From positions 242,064 to 306,063 of the forward strand of contig JBJKSB010000041.1 in assembly GCA_046704385.1 (NCBI GenBank): DNA of 64,000 nucleotides, given 5' to 3'. Under the pieces are notes generated by a model. It did no database searches. It was not told the DNA's origin and was given only the letters and a program-made list of their open reading frames with translations. Shown piece after piece: positions 55,101 to 63,681 of this stretch. This DNA is from GH45 sp046704385 (GTDB lineage: Bacteria > Bacteroidota > Bacteroidia > Bacteroidales > SZUA-534). Position 1 is the first letter of the stretch. Each line of letters starts with the position of its first letter. A program made the translations under genes and the position numbers.

Positions 55101-56599
55101 AATTGCAAAACCTGCCTCCATCACTTCAACATGCAATCGAAATTATAACCCAGAACGGGCAAAGGATGTTACGCCTTGTAAATCAACTTCTTGATTTTAG
55201 AAAAATCCAGAACAAAAAAATGAAGCTTAAAATTACAAAGACTGAAATGAACCAATTTATTAAATCGGTTTGCAGTAATTTTAATTACCTTGCCAGGCAA
55301 AAAAATATAGATTTTCTATATATACAACAAAATCCTGAAACGGAAATCTGGATCGATCCAAATAAAATTGATGCCGTTTTATTTAATATACTTTCAAATG
55401 CATTTAAGTTTACCCCGGATGGGAAACAAATAAAGGTTGAAGCCTCAGTTAACAAAGCTGAAGATTCCATTGAGATAAAGGTAACTGACCAGGGGAAAGG
55501 AATCCCGGAAAGTAAACAGGCACTTCTTTTCCAACGATATACCTCTCTATCAACAGATCAGATCAATTTATCGAGTACCGGCATAGGCCTTTCATTTGCG
55601 CTTGAGATGGTAACTCTACACAAAGGTGAAATTGTAGTTGAAAGTGATACTGAAAAAGGAAGTACATTTTTAATTAAGTTGCCTTTAGATAAAAACAATT
55701 ATGAACCGGACGAAATAGTTTCGGATGAAATTGTTGTAGAAGCTCCCAAGCACAAACCCGACGAGATAGAGTTTAAAGAGATTAATGATAGTTTTACCCT
55801 AGAAACTGTTGAAGAGTTAGATCAGGAAACTAAAAAACAATTGGTGCTTTTAGTTGAGGATAATACGGAAATAAGTCGCTATATAAGTGATGTTTTGTCA
55901 AATAATTTCAGATTTGTTTTTGCCGGTAATGGTGAAAAAGGACTTAATTTGGTTTATAAACATAACCCCGATTTAATTATTACTGATTTAATGATGCCCG
56001 TAATGGATGGAATGGCTATGACGCGACAAATTAAAAACGATTTTACCATCAGCCATATTCCGGTGATTATGCTCACAGCTAAATCAACTATTGATGATCA
56101 GATAGAGGGTATTGAATCAGGAGCTGAAGCCTATTTGTTAAAACCATTTAATGCCACCTATTTACGCGTACTTGCGGTCAATTTATTGAAACAACGTGAA
56201 AATGTTCAAAATAATTTGTTGAAAACCGGGAATGTCGACTTCTCAGGGATTAAAATCACCACAAAAGATGAGCAGTTTCTTAAAAAGACACTTGAAATTA
56301 TTGAAAATAACTACCAGGAATCAAGTTTTAATGTCGATAAATTAGTGGAACAAAGCAACCTGGGGCGAACCGTTTTTTATAATAAAATAAAGAGCTTAAC
56401 CGGATTAACTCCTGTCCACTTCTTAAGAAACTCACGATTACAAATTGCAGCACGCTTCCTGAAAGAGGCTGATTATTCTGTTTCAGAAGTGGCTTATATG
56501 ACTGGCTTTAATGACGTTAAATACTTTCGTGATTGCTTTAAACAGGTATTTGACAAAACTCCCAGTGAATTCAGAAAAGAAATTGACGAGAATAAATAA
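52190..56599 (+). CDS. Hybrid two-component system regulator (HTCS) of the pectin locus
   Basis: 1469 residues from ATG 52190 (an in-frame GTG lies at 52169). Order: signal/TM segment; two seven-bladed Reg_prop beta-propellers (about 25-780, repeats such as GYIWVGTMDGLNRYDG) facing the periplasm; Y_Y_Y domain (815-890); membrane helix (about 905-925); HisKA with SHEIRTPLT (His about 951); HATPase_c (1063-1167, GIPESKQALLFQRY); receiver domain (1217-1330, LLVEDNTEISRY and the phospho-Asp in IITDLMMPVMDG); AraC-type HTH (1367-1468). It senses a pectin fragment and activates the divergent SusC operon. Confidence 0.95.
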   Translation: MRFILSLVFILLVKTSIIAGVIDHFELLNTNNGLSQNAALSIYSDSRGYIWVGTMDGLNRYDGYNFKIYKSHQNDYYSLTNNRVIFIWEDKKGFIWVETHDGYYHYLDCSSDKFFTYPRYQDSDDERNSKIQCFTQLNDNEIWLGSSSSGAYRLRYNPKGYYDHKQFKSNIEPSLSDNQVNFIDGGLDNSIWIGTADGLNKLKTINQANDVQEIKTYYKGINFTSSDGLDDYFWFGTRKNGIIKYNQKNHKFSAFKPDEAYASLGISVLHTTRDKESMVIGTYANGLFVYDVVKSKLKHYSIHGSEIKEVYEDYYGMIWVVTEQFGVTRIDLSKQTSNHYDLTPNDIQSLIDAERPFFYEDHEHNLWIGVHGGGLAMFDRNTQKLIFYRNDPDDPNSLSSNFVLSINEDQSGLLWVGTGQFNGGLNKAIPENPTFRKLNLKKKVTDLSENVIRYLYEDQLSHVWVATKSGELYIYDSNFNLLNTFSTIPLTDRNIPGFNIYSILQDSKGFIWLGSKGGGIAVSTKPLAAFHSNYDNLKFNLYQYNVTDTTGLSSNNIYSILEDKKSNIWIGTYGGGINRVAKRTSEKIFCDRITRKNSNLSSNEIRKLFQDSDSNLWIATTFGVNLLTSDKLYTHPVFRIFKYEPNISTSISYNDVIYIYEDSKKRLWFTTFGAGLDCLVNPDLKKAGFDHYNEEKGLVNDAVFGIVEDNRGYLWVSTDNGLSRISPTLTQIENFNQNNGLYFDNFCENSCTVLKSGQIIFGATEGALIINPNQIKKSSYAPKVVLSKFFLSNEEMLIDDPKSPITKNIDYYDTLYLKYNQSSFSIEYSALSFFDPEKNQYAYMLENFDKDWQYVHNERKATYTNIAPGEYIFKVKAANWDNSWNNTPRILHIKISPPWWRTRLSYIIYYLLVFMLLEIARRIFLKYNRLSNDLKVEKRVNEIKLQFFTNISHEIRTPLTLILGPAEDLRKLQNLPPSLQHAIEIITQNGQRMLRLVNQLLDFRKIQNKKMKLKITKTEMNQFIKSVCSNFNYLARQKNIDFLYIQQNPETEIWIDPNKIDAVLFNILSNAFKFTPDGKQIKVEASVNKAEDSIEIKVTDQGKGIPESKQALLFQRYTSLSTDQINLSSTGIGLSFALEMVTLHKGEIVVESDTEKGSTFLIKLPLDKNNYEPDEIVSDEIVVEAPKHKPDEIEFKEINDSFTLETVEELDQETKKQLVLLVEDNTEISRYISDVLSNNFRFVFAGNGEKGLNLVYKHNPDLIITDLMMPVMDGMAMTRQIKNDFTISHIPVIMLTAKSTIDDQIEGIESGAEAYLLKPFNATYLRVLAVNLLKQRENVQNNLLKTGNVDFSGIKITTKDEQFLKKTLEIIENNYQESSFNVDKLVEQSNLGRTVFYNKIKSLTGLTPVHFLRNSRLQIAARFLKEADYSVSEVAYMTGFNDVKYFRDCFKQVFDKTPSEFRKEIDENK

Positions 56600-56689
56600 A
56601 CCGCTGTGGAGGAAAAAACAACCCGTCCAAACTTAATCAAACAGGTTGCAATTAACAATACTATGCTCTCCTACCAAATCCCGGTTCTA

Positions 56690-58363
56690 TCACTCAATAG
56701 TTACGGCTTTTTTATCAACCTTATCACCCAGGTTAACCTGTGTTTTACTTTTGGATAAATCGCAATTTTTTAAAGTTATCCCGGTTGAATTCTCCCCCTC
56801 TACTTTCAGAAATACATCTGAAGTAGCACCAGAAACGTTTTTCAGATGAACCTTACTACTATTTATCAGTTGAAACATATCTCCTGATAAAGGAATTATA
56901 TTAACACTATCCATTTGAATATCTTTGGAATAATCCATTAAAACACCCTGTTTAGCCGATATTACAATATTTGATAAATCAATTTGCTGAATTGGCATTT
57001 CAGGTAAACCTACCATTTTTATAGCCCGGGCAGCTCCATTACAATAAACATTATTTATATTGAATTTTTGAAACCGGGGTGTCCTGTCATTAACCTCCAC
57101 AGGCTTATTATCTTCATCTTTTCCCATATTTTCATAATAGGTATTGAATAAAATAGCCTCGCTAACAATGTTTTTCATGCAAATACCATCAATAAAAATA
57201 TTTTCGACCAAACCTCCCCTGTTTCGTGCACTTTTAAACCTTAGTCCAATGTCAGTACCCATAAAATCACAGTTCTTTACCGATACATTACTAATTCCGC
57301 CATTCGTGTTGCTGCCTATCACAAACCCGCCATGTCCGTGGTATACTTTACAATCAGCAATAACCACATTTTGAAGCGTTGGGTTTACATCATAATTTTT
57401 AGTTCCGGTCGATTTCATACAAATACCATCATCGCCAACACTAACCGTACAATTATAGATTAATACATTTTTACCTCCGGCAATATCAATTCCATCACCA
57501 TTTTGATACCACCATTCATTCAACACTTTAATATTTCGCACAACCATATTTTCGCAATATTGCGGATATAGTACAAACTTTGGAGAATTCTGAAAAGTTG
57601 GCCCGTCAAATAAAACCGTATTACATCGGTAAAACAGAATCATATAAGGTCTAAGATAATCCCTAACAGGTAAGTAATCGGCAGCTGTTAAATCCTTTCT
57701 CTCTTTTCTAAGGTCTTTTAACTTCTTTAAATTTTCTGCACCATCCATTGCCTGTTGAGTAGGCCAGTACATGTTTCCATCAGGACTTACAACACCCCCT
57801 GATTTTATTAAGGCATTCCACTGTTCCTCGGTTCTTTTGTATTTCTTAACAGGCCTCCATGTTTCTCCTGAACCGTCAATAACTCCCTGACCTGTTATAG
57901 CAATATTCTTTAACCCAAATCCATAAACCGGTGAAGCTACCATAAATGATTTATTTATAGGATTTTCAATAATGGGATAATCATCATGATTTTTACTAAG
58001 TAAAATAATAGCTCCTTTTTCCAAAACCAGGTTTACATTGCTTTTAAATTCAATTGGGCCGGTTAACCATATTCCCGGCGGAACAATAATTTTTCCTCCT
58101 CCGTTTTCGGCACAGGTCTCAAACACTTTTTTAAAAGCTTTGCTGTTTAAAGTTTGTCCGTCACCAACGGCTCCAAAATCCTTTATATTAAATTCTTTAT
58201 CAGGTATTTGAGGCAACGATATTTCCGGTTTTGCAAATGGAAGATCACTCAAATAGTTATTAATTTCATCGGTATTTTGCCCTGTCACTGATAAGGGTTT
58301 TAAAAGCCCTGGCAAAAAAAACAGACAAGAATAAAGTGTTATTGTATGAATTACTTTTCTCAT
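56690..58363 (-). CDS. GH28 family pectin hydrolase (exported)
   Basis: 557 residues with a signal peptide (residues 1-28, ending VTGQ). GH28 blocks: WYQNGDGIDIAGGKNV, VSVGDDGICMKST (DD), GHGGFVIGSNTNGG (GHG) and RFKSARNRGG (R-x-K). About 90 residues longer than the other GH28 gene, with an insert around 155-215 (KRTEEQWNALIKSGGVV). Such enzymes act on galacturonan or rhamnogalacturonan. It converges with the HTCS gene and lies 38 bases after the pectin methylesterase, so the two are probably one transcript. Confidence 0.85.
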   Translation of the reverse strand: MRKVIHTITLYSCLFFLPGLLKPLSVTGQNTDEINNYLSDLPFAKPEISLPQIPDKEFNIKDFGAVGDGQTLNSKAFKKVFETCAENGGGKIIVPPGIWLTGPIEFKSNVNLVLEKGAIILLSKNHDDYPIIENPINKSFMVASPVYGFGLKNIAITGQGVIDGSGETWRPVKKYKRTEEQWNALIKSGGVVSPDGNMYWPTQQAMDGAENLKKLKDLRKERKDLTAADYLPVRDYLRPYMILFYRCNTVLFDGPTFQNSPKFVLYPQYCENMVVRNIKVLNEWWYQNGDGIDIAGGKNVLIYNCTVSVGDDGICMKSTGTKNYDVNPTLQNVVIADCKVYHGHGGFVIGSNTNGGISNVSVKNCDFMGTDIGLRFKSARNRGGLVENIFIDGICMKNIVSEAILFNTYYENMGKDEDNKPVEVNDRTPRFQKFNINNVYCNGAARAIKMVGLPEMPIQQIDLSNIVISAKQGVLMDYSKDIQMDSVNIIPLSGDMFQLINSSKVHLKNVSGATSDVFLKVEGENSTGITLKNCDLSKSKTQVNLGDKVDKKAVTIE

Positions 58364-58401
58364 TTTAACTGGTTTATAAGTTCAACAAATAATTTTATAA
58401 T

Positions 58402-59658
58402 TTATTTCTTTAGATTAACTTTTTGTCCCTGCCGGATCACTTTATCATTTACTCGTGCTGTAGTAGCCTGTAAAAAACCTTTGGTAACCACCAACGGTTC
58501 ACTAAATGCTTTATTTTTAAATGGTTCGGCACCTTTTAACCTTATTATTTTTCTCCCGCTACCCGATTCGTAACTAAATTCTTCACCATCAGATGACTTT
58601 AGTGTAAAGCAGTTTCTTTCCATCACAGGTTCATTAAAATATAGTAAAATCAGGTTTCCGTCAAACGTATACATTACAGGTGCAAGTTTGCCAGTGTCAG
58701 TTGGATCCCATTTATAATCGAAAGTCCATACAGGTGTGATACTGTCAGGTGTAGCTGCATTTGGCCATTGATCGGTGTTATCATTAAACCAGGTATAATT
58801 TCCTGCATCGCGGAGGCAGTTATAAAAATAATGCCTGTCGCCATAAAAATAAGGCATATCCTTTTCGGGATGATCTTTATAATGAACCTGTGCAATAGGT
58901 TTGTTCAATAAAATATCAGGAAAATGACAATTCAGAAAATAAAACTGGGCTTCATAATGATGCCTGCCCAAATAAAAACTATCTGCTCCCTGGAATTCAC
59001 AATTTTTTAGCACAAATTTTTGATTGGGATTCTCAACAGCTGCATGCCAAACTGCAGCAGTATTCCTTACTTCAAAAAATTTAGAATTGTCTATATAACA
59101 CCAACCACGGGGACAAACAAAATCAACCGCGCCCTTAAAATAGCAGTTTGAATGATAATACATCCCCTCTTTATAATTCCATAATGAAACTGTGTCGCCA
59201 CCATCACTCAACACATTACAATTCAATATAATAGTTCGGGTTCCCTCTCCATAAACCGAAAAAGCATGAATATGCTTTTCAGGCTGGGTGTTTATAATTG
59301 TAAGGTTTTTTAGGATGATGTCATCGGCAAAAATATTAACTACTGCTGGTCCAATTGCGTCAGGATTGGCCTGCCATTCAGGTCGTGGCTGGCTAAAACT
59401 GATAATAGTACTGTCGCGACTTTCACCAACAAGCGTTATAAAATCAGACTGTATCCTCAATTTTTCGTTGTAGGTACCATTCTTTATATAAATCACCACC
59501 CGTTCATAATTATAATCGGGCACCGATTCAAGAGCCTTTTGAATACTGGTAAACTGTCCTGTTCCATCCTTGGCAACAACAATGTCACAATTTAATGCTT
59601 CACCAGCTCGGGCCCAGAACGCACCAAAAAACAAGATCAGTAAAAAATATACTCTCAT
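58402..59658 (-). CDS. Pectin methylesterase (CE8)
   Basis: 418 residues from ATG 59658, which opens a signal peptide (VYFLLILFFGAFWARA); the open frame upstream is not part of it. CE8 beta-helix: IVVAKDGTGQFTSIQKALES at the start, the GDTVSLWNYKEGMYYHSNC region in the place of the QDTL motif (first catalytic Asp), GAVDFVCPRG for GxVDFIFG (second Asp) and a downstream Trp/Arg segment. It de-esterifies pectin so that PL9 and GH28 can cut. A C-terminal beta domain of about 95 residues (YTFDGNLILLYFNEPV) follows the catalytic part. Confidence 0.85.
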   Translation of the reverse strand: MRVYFLLILFFGAFWARAGEALNCDIVVAKDGTGQFTSIQKALESVPDYNYERVVIYIKNGTYNEKLRIQSDFITLVGESRDSTIISFSQPRPEWQANPDAIGPAVVNIFADDIILKNLTIINTQPEKHIHAFSVYGEGTRTIILNCNVLSDGGDTVSLWNYKEGMYYHSNCYFKGAVDFVCPRGWCYIDNSKFFEVRNTAAVWHAAVENPNQKFVLKNCEFQGADSFYLGRHHYEAQFYFLNCHFPDILLNKPIAQVHYKDHPEKDMPYFYGDRHYFYNCLRDAGNYTWFNDNTDQWPNAATPDSITPVWTFDYKWDPTDTGKLAPVMYTFDGNLILLYFNEPVMERNCFTLKSSDGEEFSYESGSGRKIIRLKGAEPFKNKAFSEPLVVTKGFLQATTARVNDKVIRQGQKVNLKK

Positions 59659-60071
59659 TTTAATTCCTTTTATTAAATAAATATAGGTCAGAAAATTCAA
59701 CAGCTGCAATAATTTTTATATACGATCAGCTCTATACCCTTTGAGAATTTTCATCAGCTTTTTGTAATTTCATTTTCAAAATTAAGGTAAGCCTGGCTAA
59801 TTCATAGGGGACAGATAACCATAAAAAGGGATACATATGTACTTTATTTGATTTTTTTAATAAAAATCGCACTCCTTTATCATTTGAATCAATTTCAGGG
59901 TCATTACGAATTCATATAAATTTATAGGAAATATTGATATTTATATTTGCTTATTTATCAGCTTTTTATAGTACATACCTCTCGATAATCCTTTAAAAAA
60001 GACAACTCACGGTTGTGTGTTGATTTGGATATGAAATTTATAATCGTACATTTACGATAAAATAAGGGTGT
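59659..60071. other. Intergenic stretch upstream of the pectin methylesterase
   Basis: 413 bases between the divergent methylesterase and HNH genes. Only short open frames without content. It must hold the promoters of both, but I could not assign clear boxes. Confidence 0.4.
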
Positions 60072-60611
60072 ATGAACAACAACTTTGCGGCCGAGCAATG
60101 GAGAGAAATCTCCATTGAAAATATGGCTATGGATGAAATGCATTTAATCTCAAATTTAGGACGCTTACGAAGCAGAAAAAAAAGCGGTGAGCTTGTATTG
60201 ATAAAACCCTCACAGATAAAAGGGTATCCTATTGTAAATATCAGGTTGAACACGAACAAACGCACTACCCGTTATTTGCATAAACTTGTTGCCGAAGCTT
60301 TTCTGACCAAACAAGATGATAAGCAAAAATTTGTAATTCATCTTGACTTTAATAAGGAAAACAATCAAACCAGGAACTTAAAATGGGTTGATAGTCAGGA
60401 GCTACATTTGCATCAGCTAAAAAACCCAAACTACAAAAAGGGTATTATCCGGTATTCGAAGCTAACTGAAACCGATGTGATACGATTAAAAAAGAAGCTG
60501 CTTCGCGGAAAAAATCCACTCTATAAAATTGCCCGGGAATTTGGCATAACCCATACCCAATTAAATCGCATCCGATCAGGTGAAAACTGGGGTCACGTTA
60601 AAATTGATTAG
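60072..60611 (+). CDS. NUMOD4/HNH endonuclease-like protein
   Basis: 179 residues. N-terminal NUMOD4 motif (EQWREISIENMAMDEMHLIS, LGRLRSRKK), then an HNH_3-type segment (LHKLVAEAFL, FVIHLDFNKENNQTRNLKWV) with His and two Asn in place, and a C-terminal helix-turn-helix (YKIAREFGITHTQLNRIRSG). This is the domain order of phage and free-standing homing-type endonucleases, widespread in Bacteroidota with unknown role. It ends 39 bases before the 3' end of rnpB on the other strand. Confidence 0.75.
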   Translation: MNNNFAAEQWREISIENMAMDEMHLISNLGRLRSRKKSGELVLIKPSQIKGYPIVNIRLNTNKRTTRYLHKLVAEAFLTKQDDKQKFVIHLDFNKENNQTRNLKWVDSQELHLHQLKNPNYKKGIIRYSKLTETDVIRLKKKLLRGKNPLYKIAREFGITHTQLNRIRSGENWGHVKID

Positions 60612-60623
60612 ATACCATTAAAA

Positions 60624-60644
60624 AACAGGGGCAACCCCCCTGTT
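60624..60644 (-). terminator. Rho-independent terminator of rnpB
   Basis: AACAGGGG and CCCCTGTT form the stem with a short loop; on the minus strand a T run follows. It may also serve the converging HNH gene. Confidence 0.7.
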
Positions 60645-60649
60645 AAAAA

Positions 60650-61044
60650 AAGCAAACCTATAAGCCGGATTCTGTCATCCCGGAAACCCGGGAGTTCTAT
60701 CATTTATCTGGGATTCCGGTCACCCGAAACCTCTATCGGCCTACCCCTCCCGAATGTTCAGCGAACATACAAAGCGAGCCACTTTGCCCCGCCACGGCGG
60801 GATCGGAATATACATGGCCTTTCAACCTGTGTGGGACACAGCTACAACGGTCGCCCGCTGCACTGGTGAGCTCTTACCTCACCTTCTCACCATCACCCAC
60901 CTAAGCTTTTGCGTAAGCGGGCTGTTATTTTCTTCTGCCCTTCAATACCCTCACAGATATCTTCCATTTCAGAAGCACAGTGCTCTGCGTTGCCCGGACT
61001 TTCCTCATCAAGCCTTAGGCTCGACGCGATAGAACAGTCTGCTT
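60650..61044 (-). ncRNA. rnpB: RNase P RNA (bacterial type A)
   Basis: The catalytic RNA that trims the 5' leader of tRNA precursors. On the minus strand the 5' part holds GAGGAAAGTCCGGGC, the near-invariant CR-I/P4 region, followed by the AACGCAGAGCACTGTG stretch; the 3' part holds ACAGAATCCGGCTTATAGG, the universal P4 partner and 3' end. The length, about 395 bases, is normal. The ends are estimated from the promoter (61050-61080) and the terminator (60624-60644). Confidence 0.95.
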
Positions 61045-61049
61045 AGCTG

Positions 61050-61080
61050 CAAAATTAGATGTTTGTTTTTATTTTACCAA
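61050..61080 (-). promoter_or_regulatory. rnpB promoter
   Basis: On the minus strand TTG (61078-61080), a 20-base spacer and TAATTTTG (61050-61057) match the Bacteroidota -33/-7 consensus fully. The start site would be near 61044. Confidence 0.75.
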
Positions 61081-61093
61081 TTGAATTATTAAC

Positions 61094-62458
61094 CTAAGCT
61101 GAATAACTTATGGTTTTAATATTCATAAATTCCAAAATTCCGAATGAACTTAGCTCACGGCCATATCCCGATTCATTAATACCTCCAAAAGGCAAACCGG
61201 GTTCTGATTTCACCATACCGTTAACAATAACCGTTCCGGCATTAATGTTTTTACAAGCCCAGGCCGCGCGGTCCATATCCTGCGTCCAAACCGATGCCCC
61301 CAGTCCAAAAATAGTATCATTTGCCATTTGAATAGCTTCTTCGTCACTATTAAAAATCCTGATGGATACCACCGGTCCAAAAACTTCCTGATTCCACACC
61401 GCTGCCTCTGAAGGCACATCAACCAATATAGTTGGTTGATAAATACTTGACATCTCACTATTTACATCACCTCCGGTAATACAAACAGCACCCGACTTTA
61501 TGCTTTGAGTTACCTGCGTGTGCAATTCCTTTAATGCCCTGCTATTTACCATCGGACCAATAAAACTTTCTTCATCCATAGGATTACCCATAACAAGGTT
61601 TTCAGTTAACGATTGAAGATTATCGATAAATTCATCAGCAATATCATGATGAATTATAAAGCGTTTAGCTGCAATACAACTTTGACCCGTATTAAGAAAT
61701 TTTGCCAGCACTGCCTGTTCCAGGGCAAGATTCAGGTCAGCATCATCAAAAACGATAAAGGGATCGCTGCCTCCCAACTCAAGAACCGACTTTTTGGTGT
61801 ACTTCCCCGATAATTCAGCAATTTTGCTACCGGCATAATTGCTACCGGTAAAAGTCACGGCTTTAACATGCCGCGATGCAATCACCTGTTCAACCTGATC
61901 ATAACTTATAAACAAGTTCTGAAAAACACCTTTGGGCACACCAGCTTCTGACAAAAGCAATTCAATAGCCTCAGCGCACTGTGGTACATTCGATGCATGC
62001 TTTAATAATCCGGTGTTGCCTGCCATAAGTGTCGGGGCCAAAAAACGAAATACCTGCCAAAATGGAAAATTCCAGGGCATTACTGCAAGAATAGTTCCCA
62101 GGGGTTCAAAATTAACCTGGCTCATCGATGCCGTTGAATTCATCCTTTGGGTTTTCAAAAAATCGAGCGCATTTTCAGCGTAATACCTGCAAACCCAGGC
62201 ACATTTTTCAACTTCAGCCACCGACTGGGTAATCGGTTTACCCATTTCAAGAGTTATTAAGCTACCATAAAATTCTTTTTTTTCATCAAGCAAATCAGCC
62301 ACTTTTTTCATAAGATTTCCTCTAAACTGAAAACTCTGCGTTTTCCAGTTTTTAAAGGCATTAACCGATAAATCAATTTTACGATTTAATGAATCGTTGG
62401 TAATATTACGGTATTTTTTTGCAATAACTTGTGTGAATGGGTTTTGTGACTGATACAT
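61094..62458 (-). CDS. NAD(P)-dependent aldehyde dehydrogenase (succinate-semialdehyde type)
   Basis: 454 residues, complete ALDH fold: MPWNFPFWQVFRF (catalytic Asn), FTGSNYAGSKIAEL (nucleotide loop), LELGGSDPFIVFDDADL (catalytic Glu) and FLNTGQSCIAAKRF (nucleophile Cys, about 266). The lack of a long N-terminal part and the GQSCIAAKRF motif resemble GabD2/Sad-type succinate-semialdehyde dehydrogenases. It oxidises an aldehyde to the acid in the cytoplasm. The substrate is not certain. It lies 24 bases after the DUF2027 gene and may be on the same transcript. Confidence 0.85.
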   Translation of the reverse strand: MYQSQNPFTQVIAKKYRNITNDSLNRKIDLSVNAFKNWKTQSFQFRGNLMKKVADLLDEKKEFYGSLITLEMGKPITQSVAEVEKCAWVCRYYAENALDFLKTQRMNSTASMSQVNFEPLGTILAVMPWNFPFWQVFRFLAPTLMAGNTGLLKHASNVPQCAEAIELLLSEAGVPKGVFQNLFISYDQVEQVIASRHVKAVTFTGSNYAGSKIAELSGKYTKKSVLELGGSDPFIVFDDADLNLALEQAVLAKFLNTGQSCIAAKRFIIHHDIADEFIDNLQSLTENLVMGNPMDEESFIGPMVNSRALKELHTQVTQSIKSGAVCITGGDVNSEMSSIYQPTILVDVPSEAAVWNQEVFGPVVSIRIFNSDEEAIQMANDTIFGLGASVWTQDMDRAAWACKNINAGTVIVNGMVKSEPGLPFGGINESGYGRELSSFGILEFMNIKTISYSA

Positions 62459-62482
62459 ATTTTAAGATTTTTAATGAACGAT

Positions 62483-63559
62483 TTATTTAAAATGAACTAA
62501 AGTGGCCCCATAACCATATTCTTTAAATGAAGCATCCTGAAAAGTCAGCATCTTTTTTTTACTTTCGAGCTCTTTCCTGATTTCGGATTTTAATGTACCA
62601 TTTCCAACCCCGTGGATAAAAACCACTTTCTTGATATTCTTATGTTGTGCCTCCAATAATTTCGATTTAAAATGATCCATCTGTACTTCAAGAATTTCAC
62701 TATTAGTCAATCCCCTGAAATCGTCAAGCAACTCGTGAATATGTAAATCAACTTCAAGCAAAACTTTCTCTTTTTCTTTGCGCGATGAATATTCTTGTTT
62801 TATTTCCGGTTTTTCCTTTTCCTTAATCATTTTCTTTATATCCGATTCTGATAGGTTATCCACTTCCTTAACAAGAACGCTATCAGTATAAACGGGAACC
62901 ATTAAAGAATCTTCATTAAAAAAGTCATTTTCAGTATAGGCTTTTTCCTTATAAAATCTTACCGGATTAATAGTAATTTCTTTTACCATAGGCTGTTTTA
63001 AAGAAAATTCACCTTTTCGGTAAAATAGAATATGAAAAACAAAAGCAGGTAAATCGTTTACCGATTGAAGAGCCAGGGTTTCAATCTGCTCTTTAGTATT
63101 AGCTTCGAGTACACCGGCAGCATTTGAAAAAGCTTTGCCTTCCTTATCAACATTTATAATACTATATAATAAATTATAATTGCTGTCATTAATAAAAAAT
63201 ACATCAAGGTCGGAATTGCCAGGTCTGCCTTTTGGCACAAATGCCAATAAAAGATTGATATTATTTCCAAGAGAATCATCAATTGCCACATCCGGATAAA
63301 AAATATCATCAGTATCTACTACTATTTCCTGCCCGGTTTCATTTTGTTTCTGAGCAACTTTTACTTCAGATTCAGTATTTACATCTGTATAATCATTACC
63401 CGATTCAATTACTACCAATTCATTAATTTGCGAAGGAACCTCAAATCCATATTCATTCATCACCATTACTCTCATACGGTCCATTATCCGTGAAACAGTG
63501 CCTCCACCTACATCATTTAAAAATCTCACTTTATCGCCCACTCTGATATCCATACCCAT
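62483..63559 (-). CDS. DUF2027-Smr domain protein
   Basis: 358 residues (ATG 63553 is a possible second start). N-terminal DUF2027 with an SH3-like start (IRVGDKVRFLNDVGGGTVSR) and a middle beta domain (130-230), then a linker and a C-terminal Smr domain (about 275-358: VDLHIHELLDDF, VVFIHGVGNGTLKSEIRKEL). Smr domains are nickases or RNA endonucleases, here with DLHIHEL in the place of the DLRG motif of MutS2. The family is typical of Bacteroidota; its role is not known. Confidence 0.85.
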   Translation of the reverse strand: MGMDIRVGDKVRFLNDVGGGTVSRIMDRMRVMVMNEYGFEVPSQINELVVIESGNDYTDVNTESEVKVAQKQNETGQEIVVDTDDIFYPDVAIDDSLGNNINLLLAFVPKGRPGNSDLDVFFINDSNYNLLYSIINVDKEGKAFSNAAGVLEANTKEQIETLALQSVNDLPAFVFHILFYRKGEFSLKQPMVKEITINPVRFYKEKAYTENDFFNEDSLMVPVYTDSVLVKEVDNLSESDIKKMIKEKEKPEIKQEYSSRKEKEKVLLEVDLHIHELLDDFRGLTNSEILEVQMDHFKSKLLEAQHKNIKKVVFIHGVGNGTLKSEIRKELESKKKMLTFQDASFKEYGYGATLVHFK

Positions 63560-63590
63560 TTCTTATCTAAAAAATAATTAAAACAAACGG

Positions 63591-63622
63591 CAAAGTTAAC
63601 TATTTTTGCCCGGAGTTTACAA
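63591..63622 (-). promoter_or_regulatory. Promoter of the DUF2027-Smr gene
   Basis: On the minus strand TTG (63620-63622), a 21-base spacer and TAACTTTG (63591-63598) fit the -33/-7 consensus; the start site would be near 63585, about 26 bases before the ATG. Confidence 0.65.
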
Positions 63623-63681
63623 CTTAACACCTATTAGTTGTTTTGTGTCATATTATTGATTTTATGTAAGTTACATTCAAA

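Noticed and set aside
60754..61032. 92-residue open frame on the plus strand
   Set aside because: It is the complement of rnpB, whose conserved P4 parts are unmistakable.
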